Positions 8,925-18,098 are shown, counted from the first letter of the stretch. The stretch: DNA of 64,000 bases from Lachnospiraceae bacterium (GCA_017428265.1 JAFRRD010000033.1:23546-87545), one strand, 5' to 3'. A program made the numbers and translations. Notes: generated by a model not told the origin, from the sequence alone.

Positions 8925-8979
8925 CTCCTTGAAAAGGACGTTCATACCGCCTGTAGCGGAAGCGGACCGCTCCTTGAAA
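8925..8979 (-). promoter_or_regulatory. rplS leader with duplicated Shine-Dalgarno-like 10-mer
   Basis: The 10-mer TTTCAAGGAG occurs twice on the minus strand, at 8970-8979 and 8925-8934. The second copy forms the rplS ribosome binding site. A GC-rich segment able to fold lies between them. Ribosomal-protein leaders in Firmicutes are often autoregulatory; whether this one is an L19 leader cannot be told by eye. Confidence 0.4.
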
Positions 8980-8990
8980 TGACACGCGGA

Positions 8991-9749
8991 TTAGTTTACC
9001 ATCTCATCCGCTTTAATGCAAGTGTTTTTTAAACTTTCGAGAAATTTTTTGTCTTTTTTGTCCAACTCGACGCTCTCAAGCAGCTCGGGCCGGGCTTCCA
9101 GCGTCCTTAAGAGGGACTGATCCCTTCTCCAGCGATCGATATTGGCGTGATGGCCGCTCTTTAAGACCTCAGGGACTTCTCTTCCCATGAAAACATCGGG
9201 GCGCGTATACTGCGGATATTCCAGCAGACCGTTCATGAAGGACTCCGTCTCGCCGGATTCTTCGTTCGAAAGCACACCGGGGACCATGCGGGATACCGCG
9301 TCGATCACGACCATTGCCGGCAGTTCACCGCCGGTCAGCACATAGTCGCCGATCGAAACGCGTTCCGCTCCAAGTTCCTCCAGCACACGCTCGTCGACAC
9401 CTTCGTAGTGGCCGCAGAGGATGACCAGATCCTCTTCTTTCGCGTATTCTTTTGCCATTGCCTGGTCAAAGACCCTTCCCTGCGGCGTCATGTAGACGAG
9501 CCGCGGCTTTTTGGCCATCCCGGCCGTGGCCGATTCCCAGGCCTCATAGATCGGGGGAGCCATCATGACCATGCCCGCACCGCCGCCGTAGGGATAATCG
9601 TCCACATGGCCGTAGCGGTCGTGCGCGAAATCCCGGATATTGACGGTCCGGAGCGTAATGATCCCCTGCGCAAGCGCCCGGCCGGTGATGCTCGTCCGGA
9701 CACCCTGCTCGATCATTTCGGGAAAGAGAGTCAGCACGGTGAAGTTCAT
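8991..9749 (-). CDS. trmD: tRNA (guanine-N1)-methyltransferase
   Basis: SAM-dependent enzyme that methylates G37 of tRNAs with a G at position 36, preventing +1 frameshifting. The N-terminus MNFTVLTLFPEMIEQGVRTSITGRA is diagnostic. The trefoil-knot SAM-binding loops include LCGHYEGVDERV near residue 112 and SIGDYVLTGGELPA near 132. Length (252 residues) is typical. The start overlaps the rimM stop by four bases, the usual rimM-trmD coupling. Confidence 0.97.
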   Translation of the reverse strand: MNFTVLTLFPEMIEQGVRTSITGRALAQGIITLRTVNIRDFAHDRYGHVDDYPYGGGAGMVMMAPPIYEAWESATAGMAKKPRLVYMTPQGRVFDQAMAKEYAKEEDLVILCGHYEGVDERVLEELGAERVSIGDYVLTGGELPAMVVIDAVSRMVPGVLSNEESGETESFMNGLLEYPQYTRPDVFMGREVPEVLKSGHHANIDRWRRDQSLLRTLEARPELLESVELDKKDKKFLESLKNTCIKADEMVN

Positions 9750-10267
9750 AGGTCCTCCAGCCCGTCCAGCATGTGGACGGTGATGATACCTGCCTCGATG
9801 TCGACCGAAAGCACGCAGCTTTCGATGTACGGGATCAGGATATCCTTAGCTTTGCCGTCCTTTTCGCCGCGGATGACGAGTACGTCGTTCGCACCGGTCT
9901 CCATGACATCCCGGACCTTGCCGAGTTCGCGGCCGTCATCGGTCACGGCGCGGCACTGCAGGAGGTCCGCGATGTAATAGCGGCCTTCGGGCAGCGGCAC
10001 CGCGTCTTCGCGCGCCACATAGAGCGACAGGCCCTTGTAAGGCAGCACGTCATCGATCGTGTCGAGGCCGCGCAGCTTCACGAGGACCATCTCTTTATGG
10101 AAGCGGACGCTTTCGACCGCCTCTTCCTTCATGCCGCTCTTCGTTTCAAAAAAGACGCGGGAAAGGGCCTTAAAGCGCGCAGGATCGTCAACGGTCGGAT
10201 AAACGCTGATCTCCCCCTTGATCCCGTGCGTCGAGGCAAATATGCCGACGCGAAGATACGGTACCAT
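9746..10267 (-). CDS. rimM: 16S rRNA processing protein RimM
   Basis: Assembly factor that binds S19 and assists maturation of the 30S head. The sequence has the RimM N-terminal signature (RVGIFASTHGIKGEISVYPTVD shortened here to its first residues, near position 6) and a PRC-barrel-like C-terminal half with YYIADLLQC near residue 99 and GKVRDVMETGANDVLVI. The length of 173 residues fits. It overlaps khpA by one base and trmD by four bases. Confidence 0.95.
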   Translation of the reverse strand: MVPYLRVGIFASTHGIKGEISVYPTVDDPARFKALSRVFFETKSGMKEEAVESVRFHKEMVLVKLRGLDTIDDVLPYKGLSLYVAREDAVPLPEGRYYIADLLQCRAVTDDGRELGKVRDVMETGANDVLVIRGEKDGKAKDILIPYIESCVLSVDIEAGIITVHMLDGLEDL

Positions 10268-10494
10268 CAGTCGATGTCCAGATTGGCGCGGACGTCATCG
10301 CGGACGGCCTGCGCCTTCAGGACGGTTCGGATCGCCTTGGCGATGCGTCCCTGCTTGCCGATCACCTTGCCCATGTCGGAGGGGTCGACGGTCAGGGTCA
10401 GACAGGTCTCTCCGTCGGTGATTTTTTCCGTGACAACAACGGCTTCCGGATGTGTCACCAGAGCCTTTGCGATCACTTCGACCAATTCTTTCAT
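10267..10494 (-). CDS. khpA: KH domain RNA-binding protein KhpA
   Basis: Small single-KH-domain protein (75 residues) that in other Firmicutes binds RNA together with KhpB and affects cell division and elongation. The GxxG loop is present as GKQG in VIGKQGRIAKAIRTVL, and the sequence opens with the typical MKELVEVIAKALV. It sits between rpsP and rimM, its standard position. Its own start has a short but adequate GGTGATCGG-type upstream sequence. Confidence 0.93.
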   Translation of the reverse strand: MKELVEVIAKALVTHPEAVVVTEKITDGETCLTLTVDPSDMGKVIGKQGRIAKAIRTVLKAQAVRDDVRANLDID

Positions 10495-10512
10495 TTCCGA
10501 TCACCTCGTGCC

Positions 10513-10755
10513 TTATTCAAGGCCGGCGATCTTCAGAAGCTTGGCAACGGTATCGGTAGGCTTTGCACCCTTCGCGATCCAGTCTTTAGCCTTTTCCGTA
10601 TCGATTTTGACAACGCTGGGCTCCTGGGTGGGATCATAGAAGCCGAGTTCATCGATGAATCGGCCGTCCCTGGGGGAGCGTTCATCCGCGACGATCACGC
10701 GGTAAGTGGGTTGTTTCTTCTTGCCCAGACGGGTCAGACGAATTTTGACTGCCAT
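10513..10755 (-). CDS. rpsP: 30S ribosomal protein S16
   Basis: Small-subunit protein needed for 30S assembly. The start is the ATG at 10755, giving [11 protein letters not shown] and 80 residues. The frame is open 15 codons further upstream, but GGAGG with good spacing supports 10755 and the product then matches S16 length. Family features are [20 protein letters not shown] and the conserved IDELGFYDP. It lies downstream of ffh and upstream of khpA in the standard operon. Confidence 0.98.
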   Translation of the reverse strand: MAVKIRLTRLGKKKQPTYRVIVADERSPRDGRFIDELGFYDPTQEPSVVKIDTEKAKDWIAKGAKPTDTVAKLLKIAGLE

Positions 10756-10825
10756 AGTATTATTTCCTCCGAAAATGTTGGGCTTATGCCCTTTTATCAA
10801 AAGTCTGCTGACTTAAGAACCCTTG

Positions 10826-12175
10826 TCAGAAAGGGAGTTTGAAAGGCATGCGGCCTTTCTTTCCCTTTCCCAGATTGCCGCTCATCTGCTTCATCATCTG
10901 GCGGCTCTGGTCAAATTGCTTCAGCAATCGGTTGACGTCCTGGATCGTAGTCCCGGAGCCGTTTGCGATGCGGCGCTTGCGCGGCGGCGTGATCCTGTCC
11001 GGCCTGCGCCTTTCGTCGGGCGTCATGGAAAGGATGATCGCCTCGATGTGTTTCATGGACTTGTCGTCGGGCAGCTGCGTATTTTTCAGTTTGCCGCCCA
11101 TGCCGGGGAGCATCTTCAGGATCTCGCCGATACCGCCCATTTTGTTCATCTGGCGCATCTGCGTCAGGAAATCCTCAAGATCGAACTCGTTCTTCTTGAT
11201 CTTGCGGTAGGTCTCCTGGGCGGCCTGTTCGTCCAGATCGGCGTTTTGCGCCTTCTCGATCAGGCTGAGGACGTCACCCATGCCCAGGATGCGGTTCGCC
11301 ATGCGGACGGGATTGAAGGCTTCGAGGTCTTCGAGCTTCTCACCCATGCCGGCGTAGAGAATGGGCTTGCCGGTCACGGAACGGACCGAGAGCGCCGCGC
11401 CGCCTCTGGCATCGCCGTCCAGCTTCGTCAGGATCACGCCGTCGATGCCGATGCGGTCGTTGAAGCTCGTGGCGACGTTGACGGCATCCTGGCCGGTCAT
11501 GGCGTCGACCACCAGGAGGGTCTGCGTGACGGGAACGGTTTCCTTAAGGGCTTCCAGCTCTTCCATCATGGCGTCGTCGATGTGCAGGCGGCCTGCGGTG
11601 TCGAGGATCACCAGATTGTAGTGCTTGTCCTCCGCTTCCTTCATGGCCATGCGGGCAATGTCCGGGACCGCGAAGTTCGTGCCGGGGGCAAAGACCGGGA
11701 CGTTCAGTTTCTCACCGTTGCGCTTCAGCTGATCAATGGCAGCCGGGCGGTAGATGTCGCAGGCGACCAGCAGAGGGTTCCTGTCCTTTTTCTTCCGCAG
11801 CTGCGCAGCCAGCTTCGCACTGGAGGTCGTCTTGCCGGAGCCCTGCAGGCCGGCCATCAGGAAAACCGTGATCTCATTGCGCGGCTGCAGCTTGATCTCC
11901 GCCGGTTCGCCGCCCATGGACGCGATCAGTTCCTCGTTGACGATCTTGATGACCTGCTGGCCGGGTGTCAGGGAGTTCATGACCTCCGTCCCGACAGCAC
12001 GCTCTTCCACGCGCTTTACGAAGTCCTTGACAACCTTGTAGTTGACGTCGGCTTCCAGCAGGGCAAGCTTCACCTCCCGCATGGCGCTCTTGACGTCAGC
12101 TTCGGTCAAAAGGCCCTTGTCGGTCAGCTTTTTGAAGGTATTCTGCAATTTGTCGGCTAAGCTTTCAAATGCCAT
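10826..12175 (-). CDS. ffh: Signal recognition particle protein Ffh
   Basis: GTPase subunit of the signal recognition particle, which with 4.5S RNA targets nascent membrane proteins to FtsY. The NG domain has GLQGSGKTT near residue 107, DTAGR near 190 and TKLDGDARGG near 247. The Met-rich M domain follows (MGGIGEILKMLPGMGG) and ends with a short basic tail. The start at 12175 (MAFESLADKLQ) is chosen over an upstream in-frame start because it matches family N-termini and has a purine-rich binding site. ylxM is immediately upstream. Confidence 0.97.
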   Translation of the reverse strand: MAFESLADKLQNTFKKLTDKGLLTEADVKSAMREVKLALLEADVNYKVVKDFVKRVEERAVGTEVMNSLTPGQQVIKIVNEELIASMGGEPAEIKLQPRNEITVFLMAGLQGSGKTTSSAKLAAQLRKKKDRNPLLVACDIYRPAAIDQLKRNGEKLNVPVFAPGTNFAVPDIARMAMKEAEDKHYNLVILDTAGRLHIDDAMMEELEALKETVPVTQTLLVVDAMTGQDAVNVATSFNDRIGIDGVILTKLDGDARGGAALSVRSVTGKPILYAGMGEKLEDLEAFNPVRMANRILGMGDVLSLIEKAQNADLDEQAAQETYRKIKKNEFDLEDFLTQMRQMNKMGGIGEILKMLPGMGGKLKNTQLPDDKSMKHIEAIILSMTPDERRRPDRITPPRKRRIANGSGTTIQDVNRLLKQFDQSRQMMKQMSGNLGKGKKGRMPFKLPF

Positions 12176-12203
12176 TTTGTTCCCTGTCTCCTGCTTTCTG
12201 CCG

Positions 12204-12545
12204 TCAGCGTTCTTCGATCTGCCGTGCGAGCGCGGTGATCCGGTCAAGAAGCGAAATGTCGCCGGTGTTTCTGATCTCTTCGGCCAGTTCACGGATCTTC
12301 TGCACGTCTTTCCGGTCGCTCAGATACTTTTCCACCAGGCCGAGCTTGGCTTCGTAGGCCTCAAGTGCCTCATCCGTGCGGCGGATCATGTCATGGATTC
12401 CCTGGCGGCTCACGCCGTAGGCCGCAGCGGCTTCAGAAAGGCTAAGATCCCCGAACCGGACGTTCTCATAGATTTCCTGCTTTCTTTTCGTCAGCAGTTC
12501 GCCGTAAAAGTCGTATAAGAGGCTTTCTCTTCCCAGTTTGTCCAT
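12204..12545 (-). CDS. ylxM: YlxM/p13-like DNA-binding protein
   Basis: Small helix-turn-helix protein encoded beside ffh; in streptococci and mycoplasmas the homologue affects SRP function. The HTH resembles sigma region 4: LSLSEAAAAYGVSRQGIHDMIRR near residues 35-57. The start at 12545 (MDKLGRESLLYDFYGE) gives 113 residues, the family length. An upstream in-frame extension would overlap the promoter and is rejected. It is the first gene of the SRP/ribosomal operon. Confidence 0.9.
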   Translation of the reverse strand: MDKLGRESLLYDFYGELLTKRKQEIYENVRFGDLSLSEAAAAYGVSRQGIHDMIRRTDEALEAYEAKLGLVEKYLSDRKDVQKIRELAEEIRNTGDISLLDRITALARQIEER

Positions 12546-12579
12546 GTGTCTCCATCCGGCTGCCAACGCAGCCTTGCTT

Positions 12580-12608
12580 ACGTTAGCACAAAAGAAAAAG
12601 CCTGTCAA
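12580..12608 (-). promoter_or_regulatory. Promoter of ylxM-ffh-rpsP-khpA-rimM-trmD-rplS
   Basis: TTGACA (12603-12608), 17-base spacer, TAACGT (12580-12585). The -35 box lies inside the 3' arm of the pnp terminator hairpin. Confidence 0.75.
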
Positions 12609-12629
12609 GTGTTTTTTCTTGACAGGCTT
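12591..12629 (-). terminator. pnp terminator
   Basis: A 12-bp perfect stem, AAGCCTGTCAAG with CTTGACAGGCTT, encloses an A-rich loop and is followed on the minus strand by TTTCTTTTG. It begins 21 bases after the pnp stop and overlaps the next promoter. Confidence 0.85.
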
Positions 12630-12649
12630 CATTTATTATTCGGATCGGA

Positions 12650-14755
12650 TCAGACCGTTGCCTTCTCCTCTTCGGTCACGTCCTTGATGGACAGGTTCAC
12701 ACGGCCCATCTTGTCGATCTCGACGACCTTGACAACGACTTCGTCGCCAAGCTTCACGACGGATTCGACGGTCGGGACGCGCTTGTTGGACAGCTTGGAA
12801 ATGTGAACCAGGCCGTCCTTGCCGGGGCAGAGCGAAACAAAGGCGCCGAAATTCATGATCCGGACGACCTTGCCGCGGAAGATCTGGCCGACCTCGACGT
12901 CGTTCACGATCGTCTCGATGGTCTTGATGGCGCGGTTGATCATATCCATATCGGTGCCGCAGACAGACACGGTGCCGTCGTCTTCGATATCGATCTGGAC
13001 GCCGGTATCCTCGATGATCTGGTTGATGACCTTGCCCTGCTTGCCGATGACGTCGCCGATCTTGGACGGATCGATCGTGATCGAAACGATCTTCGGCGCC
13101 CACTTGCTGATCTCCGGACGCGGGCCGGGGATGGCCTTCGCCATGACCTCGTCCATAATGTACAGACGGGCTTCCTTCGTGCGGGCCAGCGCTTCCTTGA
13201 TGATCGCGGGGGTCAGGCCGTGGATCTTGATATCCATCTGGATCGCGGTGATGCCGTCATGGGTACCAGTCACCTTGAAATCCATGTCGCCGAAGAAGTC
13301 TTCAAGGCCCTGGATATCGGTCAGGACGACGTAATCGTCATCGGTCTCGCCGGTCACCAGACCGACGGAAATGCCGCCGACCATGGTCTTGATCGGGACA
13401 CCGGCAGCCATCAGCGCCATGCAGGAGGCACAGGTGGAAGCCATCGAAGTGGAGCCGTTGGATTCCATCGTTTCCGAGACGCAGCGGATCGCATAAGGGA
13501 AATCTTCCACGGACGGAAGCACCGGGATCAGGGCTCGTTCGGCAAGTGCGCCGTGGCCGATCTCGCGGCGGCCCGGTCCGCGGCTGGGCTTGGTCTCACC
13601 GACCGACCAACTCGGGAAGTTGTAGTGGTGCATGTAGCGCTTGCTGGTGACCTTGCGGTCCAGGCCGTCGATCTTCTGCGCTTCGCTCATGGGTGCCAGC
13701 GTGCAGGCATCGATGATCTGTGTCTGACCGCGGGTAAACATCGCGGAACCGTGGGCTCTGGGCAGGATATCCACTTCAGCCGCCAGCGGGCGGATCTGGT
13801 TCATGGCGCGGCCGTCGGGGCGCTTGCGGTCCTTCAGGATCATCTTGCGGACGGTCATCTTCTGGAATTTGTACACGGCCTCGCCGACGAAGGGCAGCCA
13901 TTCCTCATTTTCGGCATAGCGCTCGTTCAGCTTTTCGGTGATGGCCTTGATGTTCGCGTCGCGGACAGCCTTCTCATCGGTGAAAACGGCCTCTTCCATC
14001 GCCTCGGGGGTGATGAAGCTGACCATATCCTGATACATGTCTTCCGGGATCACGTGGCTCTCGTAAGCCTTCTTCGGCTTGCCGCATTCGTCCACGATCG
14101 TCTGGATGAAGGCGATGACCTTGCGGTTCATCTCGTGCGCAGCCATGATGGCGTCATACATGACGTCTTCGGGTACCTCGCCGGCGCCGGCTTCGATCAT
14201 GATGACCTTTTCCGCGGTGGAAGCCACAGTCAGGGCCAGGTCGGAAGCAAGGCGCTGTTCCTCGGTCGGGTTGAAGCAGAGCTCACCGTTCACGCGGCCG
14301 ACCATCGTCGCAGCGATCGGGCCGTCGAAGGGGATGTCGGAAATGCAGGTCGCGATGGAGCAGCCGAGCATGGCAACGACGTCGGGATTGCAGTCCGGAT
14401 CGACGCTCATGATGAGGTTGCTGAGTGTTACGTCGTTGCGGTAATCCTTCGGGAAAAGGGGACGCATCGGACGGTCGATGACGCGGCTTGCGAGCGTCGC
14501 ATGCTCGCTGGCCTTGCCTTCGCGTTTGTTGAAGCCGCCGGGGATCTTGCCCACGGAATACATTTTTTCTTCGTATTCCACGGTAAGCGGGAAAAAGTCG
14601 ATGCCGTCGCGGGGAGCATCGGAAGCCGTCGCGGTCGACAGCACGATGGTGTCGCCGTAATGCATGAAAGCGGCGCCGTTAGCCTGGGCGGCCACGCGTC
14701 CGATATCGACGCTCAGTGTACGGCCGGCCAGTTCCATTGAATAGGTTTTGTACAT
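12650..14755 (-). CDS. pnp: Polynucleotide phosphorylase
   Basis: Trimeric 3'-5' exoribonuclease that degrades RNA with phosphate. It contains two RNase PH-like domains (about 1-220 and 310-545), the second with the catalytic region DIQGLEDFFGDMDFKVTGT near residues 470-488. A KH domain with GxxG as GKQG near 570 and an S1 domain (VGQIFRGKVVRIMNFGAFV) follow. The start at 14755 (MYKTYSMELAGR) is set by AAGGAG and gives 701 residues. The rpsO-pnp order is the common one. The gene follows the rpsO terminator, so expression may depend on read-through or an unrecognised promoter. Confidence 0.97.
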   Translation of the reverse strand: MYKTYSMELAGRTLSVDIGRVAAQANGAAFMHYGDTIVLSTATASDAPRDGIDFFPLTVEYEEKMYSVGKIPGGFNKREGKASEHATLASRVIDRPMRPLFPKDYRNDVTLSNLIMSVDPDCNPDVVAMLGCSIATCISDIPFDGPIAATMVGRVNGELCFNPTEEQRLASDLALTVASTAEKVIMIEAGAGEVPEDVMYDAIMAAHEMNRKVIAFIQTIVDECGKPKKAYESHVIPEDMYQDMVSFITPEAMEEAVFTDEKAVRDANIKAITEKLNERYAENEEWLPFVGEAVYKFQKMTVRKMILKDRKRPDGRAMNQIRPLAAEVDILPRAHGSAMFTRGQTQIIDACTLAPMSEAQKIDGLDRKVTSKRYMHHYNFPSWSVGETKPSRGPGRREIGHGALAERALIPVLPSVEDFPYAIRCVSETMESNGSTSMASTCASCMALMAAGVPIKTMVGGISVGLVTGETDDDYVVLTDIQGLEDFFGDMDFKVTGTHDGITAIQMDIKIHGLTPAIIKEALARTKEARLYIMDEVMAKAIPGPRPEISKWAPKIVSITIDPSKIGDVIGKQGKVINQIIEDTGVQIDIEDDGTVSVCGTDMDMINRAIKTIETIVNDVEVGQIFRGKVVRIMNFGAFVSLCPGKDGLVHISKLSNKRVPTVESVVKLGDEVVVKVVEIDKMGRVNLSIKDVTEEEKATV

Positions 14756-14892
14756 TTTTTCTCCTTGTTTTTTGCCGCGGCAGCCGTTCGAAACCACAAA
14801 TAACGGTACATCACGGGCGGATGTGCAGTTGTTTGAAGTCTCGAAAAGCGCCTGCCGCCGATTTTGTCTGTGTTGCTGCTTTTCTTCTTACG

Positions 14893-14922
14893 GAAAACAG
14901 GGTGGAAAACTCCACCCTGTTT
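14893..14922 (-). terminator. rpsO terminator
   Basis: Near-perfect stem AAACAGGGTGGA with TCCACCCTGTTT around a 5-nt loop and a short T-tail on the minus strand. It lies 11 bases after the rpsO stop. In other bacteria the rpsO-pnp intercistronic terminator is leaky and lets pnp be expressed. Confidence 0.75.
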
Positions 14923-14932
14923 CAGGATCGTC

Positions 14933-15199
14933 TTACTTGCGGATGCCGAGTTTCTGGATCAGCGCACGGTATTCGTTGATGTCGTTCTTCTTGACGTACT
15001 CAAGCATGCCGCGGCGCTGGCCGACGAGCATGAACAGACCGCGGCGGGAATGGTGATCCTTCGGATTCACCTTCAGGTGTTCGGTCAGTTCACGGATCCT
15101 TTCGGAAAGTAATGCGATCTGGACAGCGGGCGAACCGGTGTCCTGTTCATTTTTGCCGAATTCCTTAACGATCTCGGCTTTTCTTTCTTTGCTGGTCAT
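14933..15199 (-). CDS. rpsO: 30S ribosomal protein S15
   Basis: Primary 16S rRNA-binding protein of the small subunit. The start at 15199 ([15 protein letters not shown]) gives 88 residues, the family length; GGAGG lies ten bases upstream. Family signatures are [31 protein letters not shown] and [14 protein letters not shown]. It has its own promoter and terminator. In other bacteria S15 represses its own translation through a leader structure; the 75-base leader here could do so, but no specific fold was established. Confidence 0.98.
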   Translation of the reverse strand: MTSKERKAEIVKEFGKNEQDTGSPAVQIALLSERIRELTEHLKVNPKDHHSRRGLFMLVGQRRGMLEYVKKNDINEYRALIQKLGIRK

Positions 15200-15280
15200 T
15201 TGACAGCCTCCTAAAATAATCTTACCTGATGCCGGGCCCCGGTCGGAGTGTCCAAAGGCTAAGCATAGGCGCACTGAAAG

Positions 15281-15309
15281 TTTATAGCATATTCCCGCTG
15301 ATACGTCAA
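15281..15309 (-). promoter_or_regulatory. rpsO promoter
   Basis: TTGACG (15304-15309), 17-base spacer, TATAAA (15281-15286). It lies between the ribF end of the upstream operon and rpsO. Confidence 0.75.
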
Positions 15310-15336
15310 GCGTTTTTTGCGCTGAGCCGGGTGATT

Positions 15337-17145
15337 TTATTTTCCGCTGTATTCGGAAAAGAATTTCCTGGCCTCTTCGATGTTCCGTTCGACCTCTTCT
15401 TTCAGTTCCTGCATGGTGGAAAACTTCTGTTCCGGCCGCAGGAATTGCAGAAGCCGCGTCTCAGCCATTATGCCGTAAAGTTCCGGCCCGCCCTCAAGAA
15501 GATGGGTCTCCAGACCCAAGTGAAATCCGGGACCTGCTGTCGGCTTCACGCCGACATTGGTGACAGCCGGCAGAGTGCGGCCTTCCGCTGCAAGAAGCGA
15601 GAAGTAAACGCCGTAGGGCGGGCAGAGTTTGCCGTCCGGAACGCGCTGATTGGCGGTCGGGATGCCGATGACCGTGCCGAGATGTTCGCCGTAGCCGATC
15701 CGCGCGCGGATGAAGTACGGATAGCTGAGGCACTCTTCCGCTTCTTCCATTCTTCCCTCTGCGATCAGGCTGCGGATCCGCGTGCTGCTGACGACTTCAC
15801 CGCCCCGGATCTCCTTCGGGATCACGGTGAGCGTGAAGCCGAGTTTTTCCGCACGGTCACGGAGCATTTCCACGTTGCCGCCGCGATTGTAGCCGAAGCA
15901 GCAGTCCGGCCCGGCAACGATCGAGCGCATGCCGAGCTGGCCGATCAGGATCTTCTCCAGGAAATCATCCGCCGGCATCGTCCGGATCGCATCGGTGAAG
16001 GGACATTCCACGAGGCGGTCGATGCCGAGATCTTTGGCCATCTGCTTCTTTTCGGGCGAAGACAGCAGCATCGCACGCGGTTCACCGGCATTCATCGGAT
16101 TGTCGCTGAAGGAAAAGAGAACGGTCTTCAGGCGGCTTTCAACAGCCTGGCGGCGCATCTCTTCGAAGATCTTCCGGTGGCCGACGTGCATGCCGTCGAA
16201 TTTGCCGATCGAAACGACCGAAGGCGCAGGTTCGCGCACACGCGCAGGTGCGGGATCCGGCAGCAGCATTACCGTCGGCCGGTATTTGCCGCCTTCCCGC
16301 CGGAACAGGCCGATCAGGAAACCGTCGGGCGCAGTCACGCGGACCAGGGCACCGTTTTTATCCTTTGCCGCCGTCTCAAAGCTGTCCGCGGGCAGGAAAT
16401 TGCCGTTCCGTGCCGCGGCCTCCGCTGAAGGCTTCAGAAGACGCTGAGGATAGTCCTTCAGGATGCTTTCGAGCGGCAGGACGGCTTCGGCCAGATGCCC
16501 GGTCAGCTTCATCGACTCGATCACGCCGAGCGGATATGCCTCACGCAGGGTAAAGCCCGAAGACTCTTCCCGGACCAGTTCCTCCATCAGTCCGCCGCAG
16601 CCGAGTTTCTGCCCGATATCGTGGCAGAGCGTGCGGATGTATGTTCCTTTGGAGCAGCGCACCCGCATCGATACGCGGGGCAGGCGGATGCTGAGGATCT
16701 CAAGTTCTTCGATGAAGATCTCGCTTTTTGCCCGCTCGGCTTCGATGCCCTGACGCGCCAGATCGACCAGTTTCCTGCCGTTGACCTTTCTCGCGGAATA
16801 CATCGGCGTCAGCTGGCTGCTCCGCCCCGCAAAGGACATCACCGCCTCCCTGACTTCATCTTCCGTCGAGGTCACGGAATGACGTGCCAGAACCTTCCCG
16901 CAGGCATCCTGGGTATCGGTCTCCGCGCCGAGATACAGCACGGTCCGGTAGACCTTGCTGCCCTCCGACAAAAGATCGGCCAGCCTGGTTGCCCGTCCCA
17001 GAAGCACCGGCAGTACGCCTTCCGCTTCCGGATCCAGAGTGCCCAGATGCCCGATCTTCTTCTGTCCGAAGATCCCCCGCAGACGCGCTATCGCGTCAAA
17101 AGAGGTGTATCCCTTTTCTTTATTGACAATCAGGACTCCGTCCAT
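15337..17145 (-). CDS. truB-ribF: TruB-RibF fusion: tRNA pseudouridine-55 synthase plus riboflavin kinase/FAD synthetase
   Basis: A single 602-residue reading frame joins two enzymes that are usually separate adjacent genes. Residues 1-295 are TruB, which makes pseudouridine 55 in t[14 protein letters not shown] at the start, [12 protein letters not shown] with catalytic Asp38, and [15 protein letters not shown] near 164-178. Residues 309-602 are RibF, which makes FMN and [13 protein letters not shown] (314-323), VSSTRIR near 452, and the flavokinase motif GIPTAN (494-499). The Pro/Arg/Ala linker contains no ATG, GTG or TTG codon directly before the RibF domain, which argues against two cistrons. 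The start at 17145 overlaps nrnA by 16 bases. A sequencing error cannot be excluded. Confidence 0.92.
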   Translation of the reverse strand: MDGVLIVNKEKGYTSFDAIARLRGIFGQKKIGHLGTLDPEAEGVLPVLLGRATRLADLLSEGSKVYRTVLYLGAETDTQDACGKVLARHSVTSTEDEVREAVMSFAGRSSQLTPMYSARKVNGRKLVDLARQGIEAERAKSEIFIEELEILSIRLPRVSMRVRCSKGTYIRTLCHDIGQKLGCGGLMEELVREESSGFTLREAYPLGVIESMKLTGHLAEAVLPLESILKDYPQRLLKPSAEAAARNGNFLPADSFETAAKDKNGALVRVTAPDGFLIGLFRREGGKYRPTVMLLPDPAPARVREPAPSVVSIGKFDGMHVGHRKIFEEMRRQAVESRLKTVLFSFSDNPMNAGEPRAMLLSSPEKKQMAKDLGIDRLVECPFTDAIRTMPADDFLEKILIGQLGMRSIVAGPDCCFGYNRGGNVEMLRDRAEKLGFTLTVIPKEIRGGEVVSSTRIRSLIAEGRMEEAEECLSYPYFIRARIGYGEHLGTVIGIPTANQRVPDGKLCPPYGVYFSLLAAEGRTLPAVTNVGVKPTAGPGFHLGLETHLLEGGPELYGIMAETRLLQFLRPEQKFSTMQELKEEVERNIEEARKFFSEYSGK

Positions 17146-18098
17146 GCGTCGATAAGCTCCTTGATTTCTGCGGTAATGATTTTTGCCGATTCCTGCCACG
17201 GGCCTTTCATGCCGAAGCCGGCGGCGTGTTCATGGCCGCCTCCTCCGTGCGAGGCTGCGATGCCGGAAACGCTGATGTGCTGTGAACGCAGGCTGACCTT
17301 GTAATCATCGTCCTCCAGCGCATACAGAAAGGCAGCCGCCTCGGTCCCTTTTGTGATCCGCAGCTGGTCGATTACGCCGTCAAGGTCCTGCGGACTGAGG
17401 CCGAGGGCCTCCTGCTGCGGCTTCGTGACAGCGGCAATGATGAGTTTTCCGTCCAGTTCGAGATAGGAAGACTCCAGCGCCAGGCCGATGGCCTTGTTCT
17501 GCGCAAAGCTGCGCATGTAAAAGGTCTCGTCGATGATGAACTGGGCATCGCCCTTATCCATCTTTTCGAGGAGACGGCCGGCGATCGTCATCGTGCGGAG
17601 CGTCGTGGACGGATACTTGAACACCCCGGTATCGTGCACGATGCCGAGGTACAGGCAGCGCGCGCAGTCCCGGTCGATCTGCCGTTCATCCATCAGGGTG
17701 TACAGCAGTTCGCAGGTCGAACTGGCACCGCCTTCAATGAGATTTTCCTCGCCGTAACCTCTGTTCGTTTCGTGATGATCGATCACGATGCGTCGTCCGG
17801 CGCGTTCAAACATCGGCTCGAACACGTCAAGCCTGTCCTGCGCGGCGGCGTCAAGGGAAATGAACAGGTCATAAGTCTCATCCGACGGTTCGTGGAGGAT
17901 CCTCTTCTCTCCGTTCATAAACGAAAAAGACGAAGCATAGGTCCCGAGGTAAACATCTACCCGCACCTGCGGCATCGTCTTCCGGAGATAGTTCCACAGC
18001 CCGAGGCAGGCCCCGACGCAGTCGCCGTCGGGACGTACGTGTCCGCTGACGGCGACCGTTAACGCATCCCTTATCAGGGCATTGATCACTCCGCTCAT
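17130..18098 (-). CDS. nrnA: DHH/DHHA1 phosphoesterase NrnA (oligoribonuclease / pAp phosphatase)
   Basis: Cytoplasmic Mn-dependent phosphoesterase that degrades nano-RNA and 3'-phosphoadenosine 5'-phosphate in Firmicutes lacking Orn. Metal-binding motifs are SGHVRPDGDCVG near residue 18, SLDAAAQDR near 90, and the DHH motif in VIDHHETN near 115. The C-terminal DHHA1 domain ends with SHGGGGHEHAAGFG (GGGH motif). Length (322 residues) is typical. It overlaps rbfA by four bases and the truB-ribF gene by 16, its usual position between rbfA and truB. Confidence 0.95.
   Translation of the reverse strand: MSGVINALIRDALTVAVSGHVRPDGDCVGACLGLWNYLRKTMPQVRVDVYLGTYASSFSFMNGEKRILHEPSDETYDLFISLDAAAQDRLDVFEPMFERAGRRIVIDHHETNRGYGEENLIEGGASSTCELLYTLMDERQIDRDCARCLYLGIVHDTGVFKYPSTTLRTMTIAGRLLEKMDKGDAQFIIDETFYMRSFAQNKAIGLALESSYLELDGKLIIAAVTKPQQEALGLSPQDLDGVIDQLRITKGTEAAAFLYALEDDDYKVSLRSQHISVSGIAASHGGGGHEHAAGFGMKGPWQESAKIITAEIKELIDAWTES

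Noticed and set aside
12803-14740. A 645-codon plus-strand frame antisense to pnp.
   Set aside because: Rich in His, Asp and Ala with no domain signature. It is explained by codon bias of pnp on the other strand.
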